Assembly (NCBI GenBank): GCA_948433295.1
Contig: CAOJDT010000010.1
Location: forward strand, 1 to 36,538
Source: an uncultured bacterium
GTDB taxonomy: Bacteria; Cyanobacteriota; Vampirovibrionia; Gastranaerophilales; Gastranaerophilaceae
Direction of reading: 5' to 3'
Length of the DNA: 36,538 bases
The translations under genes and the position numbers were made by a program. A model generated the notes under the pieces. That model made no database searches. It was not told the origin of the DNA and saw only the letters and a list, made by a program, of their open reading frames with translations. Of the stretch, positions 32,384 through 36,538 are shown one piece after another (position 1 is the stretch's first letter; each line of letters opens with the position of its first letter).

Positions 32384-33634
32384 CTACACTTCTTTCAACA
32401 CGATTGTTGCGTTTTGACCGCCAAATCCGAATGAATTTGACAATGCTGCATGAACTTCCGCTTTTCTCGCTTTATGAGGAACGTAGTCCAAATCAGCAAC
32501 TTTTTCATCCTGATTGTCAAGATTAATTGTAGGCGGAACAATATTGTCGTTAATTGCTTTTACACAGGCGATAACTTCAACTGCACCTGTTGCACCCAGA
32601 AGGTGACCGTGCATACTCTTAGTTGAACTTACCATAAGTTTAGAATTTGTTTTTCTGTCGCCAAATACTTTAGCAATCGCATGAGATTCAGCAATATCTC
32701 CCAAACCTGTGCTTGTTCCGTGAGCATTGATATAATCAATATCTTCAGGTTTCATACCTGCGTCTTCAAGCGCAAATTTCATCGAATGGCTTGCGCCTTT
32801 ACCTTCAGGACAAGGAGCAACTACATCATACGCGTCACCTGTTTGACCGAAGCCAACGATTTCTGCGTAAATTTTTGCACCGCGTTTTTTAGCATGTTCA
32901 TATTCTTCAAGAATAAGTACGCCTGCGCCTTCTGACATTACAAAACCGTCTCTGTCTACATCCCAAGGACGTGAAGCTTTTTGAGGCTCATCGTTACGTT
33001 TGGAAAGTGTTCTTGCACTTGAGAATGCGCCTACACCAACGTCACAAATTGTTGCTTCGCAGCCGCCTGCTACCATAATATCAGCATCCCCATACTGAAT
33101 TGAACGGAAAGCGTCACCCACAGAGTGAGTACCTGTTGCGCATGCCGAAACTACAACTTTATTTATACCTCTGAAACCGTATTTCATAGCAATTCTGCCT
33201 GATGCCATGTTTACTATCATCATAGGGATAGTAAACGGTGAACATTTGTTAGGACCTTTTTCCAAAATACGAACATGGTTTTCTTCAAAAGTTCTAAAAC
33301 CACCTGCTGCAGAACTTACGATTACGCCGATTTTATAAGGGTCAACGTCATTAACTTCTTCCAATTTGGCATCTTTAATGGCTTCATCAGCTGCAACCAT
33401 TGCAAACTGAATAAATCTGTCCATTTTTTTAGCTTCTTTAGGATCAAGATAATCTTCAGGGTTAAAGTCTTTTACTTCGCCCGAAATTTTTGCAACGTGC
33501 TTGTCAACGTCAATAGATTCTGACGTAGCAATGCCACTTTTACCTTCAACAAGACTGTTCCAGAATTTCTCAACACCTGTGCCGAACGGTGTAACTGCGC
33601 CCAATCCTGTGATTACTACTCTTCTTTTAGTCAT
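32384..33634 (-). CDS. fabF: 3-oxoacyl-[acyl-carrier-protein] synthase II (KAS II)
   Basis: This 416-residue condensing enzyme elongates acyl-ACP with malonyl-ACP in type II fatty-acid synthesis in the cytosol. The catalytic Cys165 lies in VVSACATGTHSVGDA; the two active-site His lie in INAHGTSTGLGD and STKSMHGHLLGATGAVE. The C-terminus SNSFGFGGQNATIVLKE is typical. Length matches E. coli FabF (413). It follows acpP, with a 114-bp gap containing a hairpin, so it is either read through or separately expressed. AAAGG just before the ATG serves as the ribosome-binding site. Confidence 0.96.
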   Translation of the reverse strand: MTKRRVVITGLGAVTPFGTGVEKFWNSLVEGKSGIATSESIDVDKHVAKISGEVKDFNPEDYLDPKEAKKMDRFIQFAMVAADEAIKDAKLEEVNDVDPYKIGVIVSSAAGGFRTFEENHVRILEKGPNKCSPFTIPMMIVNMASGRIAMKYGFRGINKVVVSACATGTHSVGDAFRSIQYGDADIMVAGGCEATICDVGVGAFSSARTLSKRNDEPQKASRPWDVDRDGFVMSEGAGVLILEEYEHAKKRGAKIYAEIVGFGQTGDAYDVVAPCPEGKGASHSMKFALEDAGMKPEDIDYINAHGTSTGLGDIAESHAIAKVFGDRKTNSKLMVSSTKSMHGHLLGATGAVEVIACVKAINDNIVPPTINLDNQDEKVADLDYVPHKARKAEVHAALSNSFGFGGQNATIVLKEV

Positions 33635-33669
33635 CTTTTTACCTTTTTAATTCTTTACTGATAAATGAA

Positions 33670-33703
33670 CGAGGGAGAAAATAATATTCAATTTTCACCC
33701 TCG
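33670..33703 (-). terminator. Imperfect hairpin between acpP and fabF (partial terminator or attenuator)
   Basis: CGAGGGAGAAAAT at 33670-33682 pairs with ATTTTCACCCTCG at 33691-33703 with a single A/A mismatch. Only a short TTC follows on the minus strand, so complete termination is doubtful; it may set the high acpP to fabF message ratio. Confidence 0.5.
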
Positions 33704-33748
33704 CATTAAATATCAATCGAAACGATTTACACACTTCCCGTTAAGAGA

Positions 33749-33982
33749 TTAGTTTGAGTGTGAATCAATGTAATCAACTGCGTCTTGAACTGTTTGAATT
33801 TTTTCAGCTTCTTCATCAGGGATTTCGCAACCGAATTCTTCTTCGAAAGCCATTACCAATTCAACTGTATCCAATGAATCTGCACCAAGGTCAGCTGTGA
33901 AGCTAGCTTGTGGAGTTACTAATGCTTCATCAACGCTTAATTGGTCAACTACAACTTTTTTTACTTTTTCTAATGTACTCAT
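33749..33982 (-). CDS. acpP: Acyl carrier protein
   Basis: This 77-residue acidic protein carries the phosphopantetheine site Ser36 in [31 protein letters not shown], as in all type II ACPs. It carries growing acyl chains between Fab enzymes. Length and helix pattern match E. coli AcpP. It has its own promoter upstream (TATAAT at 34031-34036), consistent with ACP's high abundance, and GAGG before the start. It lies between fabG and fabF on the same strand. Confidence 0.97.
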   Translation of the reverse strand: MSTLEKVKKVVVDQLSVDEALVTPQASFTADLGADSLDTVELVMAFEEEFGCEIPDEEAEKIQTVQDAVDYIDSHSN

Positions 33983-34030
33983 TCTTCTTTACCTCATTAA
34001 TTAATTGTATTACTATACATTTTCTTTAAC

Positions 34031-34059
34031 ATTATATCTGCTACAAGATTTTTTTGCAA
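34031..34059 (-). promoter_or_regulatory. Sigma-A-type promoter of acpP
   Basis: On the minus strand TTGCAA (34059-34054) and a perfect TATAAT (34036-34031) are 17 nt apart. The leader to the acpP start would be about 40 nt. Confidence 0.7.
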
Positions 34060-34096
34060 GAAATTTACAATCTTACGGATTTTTTGTTAAAAATCT

Positions 34097-34822
34097 TTAT
34101 ATTATAAGACCGCCATCTACTTCCAAAACCTGACCTGTTACGTATTCAGCATCAACGGCAATGAACTTAACGGCTTTTGCGATATCTTCAGGTTCACCGA
34201 GACGTTTCAAAGGAATGAAGTCCGTGAATTTTGAAGTATCCAAATCTTTTGTCATGTCGGTATTAATAAATCCCGGAGCAATTGCGTTAACTCTGATTCC
34301 GCGTGAACCGAGTTCTTTTGCGAGGGTTTTAGTCAAACCGATAAGACCTGCTTTTGCAGCAGAGTAGTTTGCCTGACCTGCGTTTCCTGAAACTCCTACA
34401 ACGCTTGACATATTAACGATTGCGCCACTTCTTTGTTTCATCATAACCTTAACAACAGGTTGAGAAACATAGAATGCGCTTGAAAGGTTTGTATTAATAA
34501 CAGCGTCCCAATTTTCGGCACTCATTCTCATGAATAAACCGTCTCTTGTGATACCTGCGTTATTAACAAGAACGTCAATTCTTCCGAATTTTGCGATAAT
34601 TTCTTCGATACCTTTTGCGGCTTCGTCTTTATTTGAAACATCAAATTTAAAAGCGGCAGCGTCAACGCCAAATGCTTTTAACTCTTCAACTGTTTTGTTT
34701 GCGGCGTCTACGTTACCTGCGAATGTTACGGCGATATCATAACCTGCTTTTGCAAGTTCAATTGCGCAAGCTTTTCCGATTCCGCGTGAAGCGCCTGTTA
34801 CTATTGCTAATTTTTCAGACAT
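34097..34822 (-). CDS. fabG: 3-oxoacyl-[acyl-carrier-protein] reductase
   Basis: This 241-residue short-chain dehydrogenase reduces 3-oxoacyl-ACP with NADPH. The nucleotide-binding TGASRGIG begins at residue 9. NNAG follows, then Ser in NMSSVVG and the catalytic Tyr-x3-Lys in YSAAKAGLIGLTK; the C-terminal FIAVDAEYVTGQVLEVDGGL is typical. Length equals the family norm (about 244). It overlaps fabD by 16 nt, with GAGGAG before the ATG, so the two are co-translated. Confidence 0.96.
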   Translation of the reverse strand: MSEKLAIVTGASRGIGKACAIELAKAGYDIAVTFAGNVDAANKTVEELKAFGVDAAAFKFDVSNKDEAAKGIEEIIAKFGRIDVLVNNAGITRDGLFMRMSAENWDAVINTNLSSAFYVSQPVVKVMMKQRSGAIVNMSSVVGVSGNAGQANYSAAKAGLIGLTKTLAKELGSRGIRVNAIAPGFINTDMTKDLDTSKFTDFIPLKRLGEPEDIAKAVKFIAVDAEYVTGQVLEVDGGLII

Positions 34823-35763
34823 AACAACTCCTCTTTTAAACTTTCAACTGTGGCATCTAACGATGCTTTATCAAATATATTAAACACCTTAGCTTCAGGT
34901 GCAATTTTTTTATTCAATCCTGCAAGAACTTTACCCGGACCGATTTCAATGAAAATTTCAACGCCGTCGGAAACCATTTTTTCGATGGTTTGAGTCCAGT
35001 ATACGGATGAATAAATTTGTTTCGGCATTTTTTCTCTAAAATCACTTGAAGATGTAGTTGCAGAAGCGTCAACATTTGTAACTACAGGGATTGAAGCATC
35101 GTTCAATTCCAAATCCGACACAAAAGATTCAAACTCTTTGCCTGCTTTTTCCATAAATTTTGAGTGGAAAGCGCCTGATACAGGAAGAGGAACAACTCTT
35201 CTTGCGCCTTTTGCGAGAAGAAGTTCGCCTGCTTTTGCAACCGCTGTTTCGTCACCCGTAATAACAACCTGCGCAGGTGAATTGTAGTTTGCAACGTCAA
35301 CGTAACCAACAGAAGAAGCTTCTGCAAGTGATTCTTTCAAAGCTTCTTCTGAAGCGTTAAGAACCGCAGACATAGCGCCGCCGTTTGCTGAAGCGTTCAT
35401 AAGGTCGGCTCTTTTTTGAATAGCTTTTAATGTATTTTCCAAGGACATAACGCCTGCCGCATACATTGCGCAATATTCACCCAAAGAGTGACCCGCAACG
35501 TAAGATGGAGTAACGCCGCATTCTGATTTCAAAGCTTCCAACGCCGCAATCGACATTGTAACTATTGACGGCTGAGTATTAACGGTTTGTTTTAATGCCT
35601 CATCAGGACCTTCAAAACACATTGTGGTAATACTTTTGCCTAAAACTTTGTCAGCGGTATCAAAAACATTTTTTGAACTTTCGCTGCTTTCGTACAAATC
35701 TTTACCCATACCTACGGCTTGAGAGCCTTGTCCCGGGAAAAGAAACGCGATTTTTTTACTCAT
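34807..35763 (-). CDS. fabD: Malonyl-CoA:ACP transacylase
   Basis: This 318-residue enzyme loads malonyl groups on ACP. It has the N-terminal FPGQGSQAVGMG and the nucleophile Ser93 in GHSLGEYCA; the active-site His is in SGAFHSKFM. Length matches FabD (about 309). It is the first gene of the fabDG transcript, with GAGAGGGA before the ATG and a promoter at 35800-35827. The order fabD-fabG-acpP-fabF is common in bacteria. Confidence 0.96.
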   Translation of the reverse strand: MSKKIAFLFPGQGSQAVGMGKDLYESSESSKNVFDTADKVLGKSITTMCFEGPDEALKQTVNTQPSIVTMSIAALEALKSECGVTPSYVAGHSLGEYCAMYAAGVMSLENTLKAIQKRADLMNASANGGAMSAVLNASEEALKESLAEASSVGYVDVANYNSPAQVVITGDETAVAKAGELLLAKGARRVVPLPVSGAFHSKFMEKAGKEFESFVSDLELNDASIPVVTNVDASATTSSSDFREKMPKQIYSSVYWTQTIEKMVSDGVEIFIEIGPGKVLAGLNKKIAPEAKVFNIFDKASLDATVESLKEELLCLKN

Positions 35764-35799
35764 ATAAAATATCCCTCTCTAAAGTAACTTCCTGAGATA

Positions 35800-35827
35800 A
35801 GTATACAATAAAAACGGGAAAAGTAAA
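35800..35827 (-). promoter_or_regulatory. Sigma-A-type promoter of fabD-fabG
   Basis: On the minus strand TTTACT (35827-35822) and TATACT (35805-35800) are 16 nt apart, giving a leader of about 30 nt to fabD. It lies directly after the terminator of the upstream gene. Confidence 0.55.
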
Positions 35828-35835
35828 CAATTTAT

Positions 35836-35866
35836 AATAAGGCGCGGCTATAAGCCGCGCCTTATT
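35836..35866 (-). terminator. GC-rich rho-independent terminator
   Basis: AATAAGGCGCGGC at 35836-35848 pairs perfectly with GCCGCGCCTTATT at 35854-35866 around a 5-nt loop. It begins 2 bp after the end of the 180-residue gene and separates it from the fab promoter. Confidence 0.85.
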
Positions 35867-35867
35867 C

Positions 35868-36410
35868 TTATTCGTAGTCTGCAAAATAATCCAAATCACT
35901 GATTTCTTCGGATTTAATAAACCTGTTTCCGGAAATATCCACGTCGTAATGGTAAACTTTTATTGAACCGTCCGGTTGTCTTGTTTGAATTACTCCGCCT
36001 GTCTCTTTACCGTTCTTGTCGTATATAGCGAAATGAGCCATATTTTCGGTTTTGACAGACATTGATTTTTCATTATTGAAAGAAGCTAAACGTCTATCCT
36101 TAACTCTGACAGTTACTCCTGTTTTTGGGTTAGTGTAATATTTTCCGCCATTCATATCCATCATAGGTTCTTTTTTCCAACCTTGAGCCTCAAGAGTATC
36201 GGCATCAATAAATTTATCCGTCAAAGCCGTTTCTTTAAGCGCATTATTAAAATCCCTATACTTTTTATTTTGGTCTGTATTTACCTCTGCCGCAATTGAT
36301 GGTTTTTGGGAACCCCATACCGAAACAGGTGTTTCAGTTTTAACTTCTTGTGCCCCATTAACATTGGGATTTTGACCGTTTACAGGCCCAAATTGTCCGA
36401 CTCTTAACAT
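35868..36410 (-). CDS. Unrecognised 180-residue protein
   Basis: The protein begins MLRVGQFGPVNGQNPNVNG, a Gly/Asn/Pro-rich unstructured lead without a signal peptide. It then has an acidic/basic helical stretch (KKYRDFNNALKETALTDKFIDADTLEAQGWKKEPM). The C-terminal half is strand-rich with repeated short turns (GGKYYTNPKTGVTVRVKDRRL; YDKNGKETGGVIQTRQPDGSIKVYHYDVDISGNRFI). The (Y)DxxGK..G and QPDGSIKVYHYD pattern recalls small beta-propeller or YD-type repeats, but I cannot name a family. GAAAGGAG before the ATG is a good ribosome-binding site; a terminator follows directly. It is a single-gene unit and probably lineage-specific. Confidence 0.6.
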   Translation of the reverse strand: MLRVGQFGPVNGQNPNVNGAQEVKTETPVSVWGSQKPSIAAEVNTDQNKKYRDFNNALKETALTDKFIDADTLEAQGWKKEPMMDMNGGKYYTNPKTGVTVRVKDRRLASFNNEKSMSVKTENMAHFAIYDKNGKETGGVIQTRQPDGSIKVYHYDVDISGNRFIKSEEISDLDYFADYE

Positions 36411-36538
36411 ACAATCTCCTTTCGTGTTTAATTTTCATTTAAAGCACATATTTTATATTTATTATGTATATAAAAAGTAAATAACTTTAGATTTATTGTC
36501 TTTTTCAGTAAAAATAAAATTAATTATTTACATTTATT
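36411..36538. other. AT-rich upstream region at the right edge
   Basis: This 128-bp, very AT-rich region should hold the promoter of the minus-strand 180-residue gene. Several TATA-like boxes are present (for example near 36450-36475) but I cannot choose one. No gene is seen. Confidence 0.35.

Noticed and set aside
1-36538. tRNA, rRNA, CRISPR array or complete insertion sequence
   Set aside because: I found no cloverleaf, no conserved rRNA stretch, no regularly spaced repeat array and no transposase. The serine recombinase looks like a phage-type integrase, not an IS enzyme.

Overview
The window looks like chromosome of an AT-rich Gram-negative-type bacterium. Signal peptides and an outer-membrane usher imply a diderm. 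The fabD-fabG-acpP-fabF cluster beside lineage-specific secreted proteins would fit a gut Gastranaerophilales/Melainabacteria-like organism, but that placement is tentative and comes from general resemblance only.

Left part (about 1-19,980): an accessory island built from a decayed prophage-type module plus defence genes. In order it holds a GxSxG lipase-domain protein divergent from a small membrane protein; a frameshifted large serine recombinase with a DUF2924 gene; a twice-frameshifted ParB-domain DNA methyltransferase; a DUF5681 protein; and a terminase large subunit cut short. A run of defence-type genes follows: an XRE regulator, a PD-(D/E)XK nuclease, a 65-residue beta-rich protein, a deleted GIY-YIG-like gene, a WYL regulator, a DUF1643 protein and an HI1419/HI1420-type toxin-antitoxin pair. 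Next comes an unrecognised two-gene operon of nuclease-like proteins, the second apparently frameshifted. The block ends with a Gabija-like pair (OLD-family nuclease plus UvrD-type helicase) followed in the same operon by an HNH-like gene whose zinc cysteines are missing. At least six genes here carry frameshifts, deletions or truncations; I see none in the right half.

Middle (about 19,980-25,200): three secreted proteins on the minus strand. Two are FlgT-like and translationally coupled, one with a Ser/Gly/Tyr/Asn-rich insert; the third is helical. An XRE regulator and a membrane-protein fragment follow.

Right-middle (25,087-32,326): a chaperone-usher-type pilus locus. A minus-strand operon reads tip-like protein, PapD-like chaperone, two tandem pilin-like paralogues, 991-residue usher. 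A divergent pair encodes a further pilin-like protein and a membrane-anchored protein.

Right end (32,384-36,410): core fatty-acid synthesis, fabD-fabG with its own promoter, acpP with its own TATAAT promoter, then fabF, preceded by an unrecognised 180-residue protein.

The most unexpected DNA-level signal is a 51-bp imperfect repeat present twice in opposite orientation: just upstream of the DUF2924-recombinase operon (3733-3783) and inside a small membrane-protein fragment next to the usher (24937-24987). Each copy has two identical 17-bp blocks around a diverged 17-bp centre. It is a strong candidate recombinase attachment-site pair.
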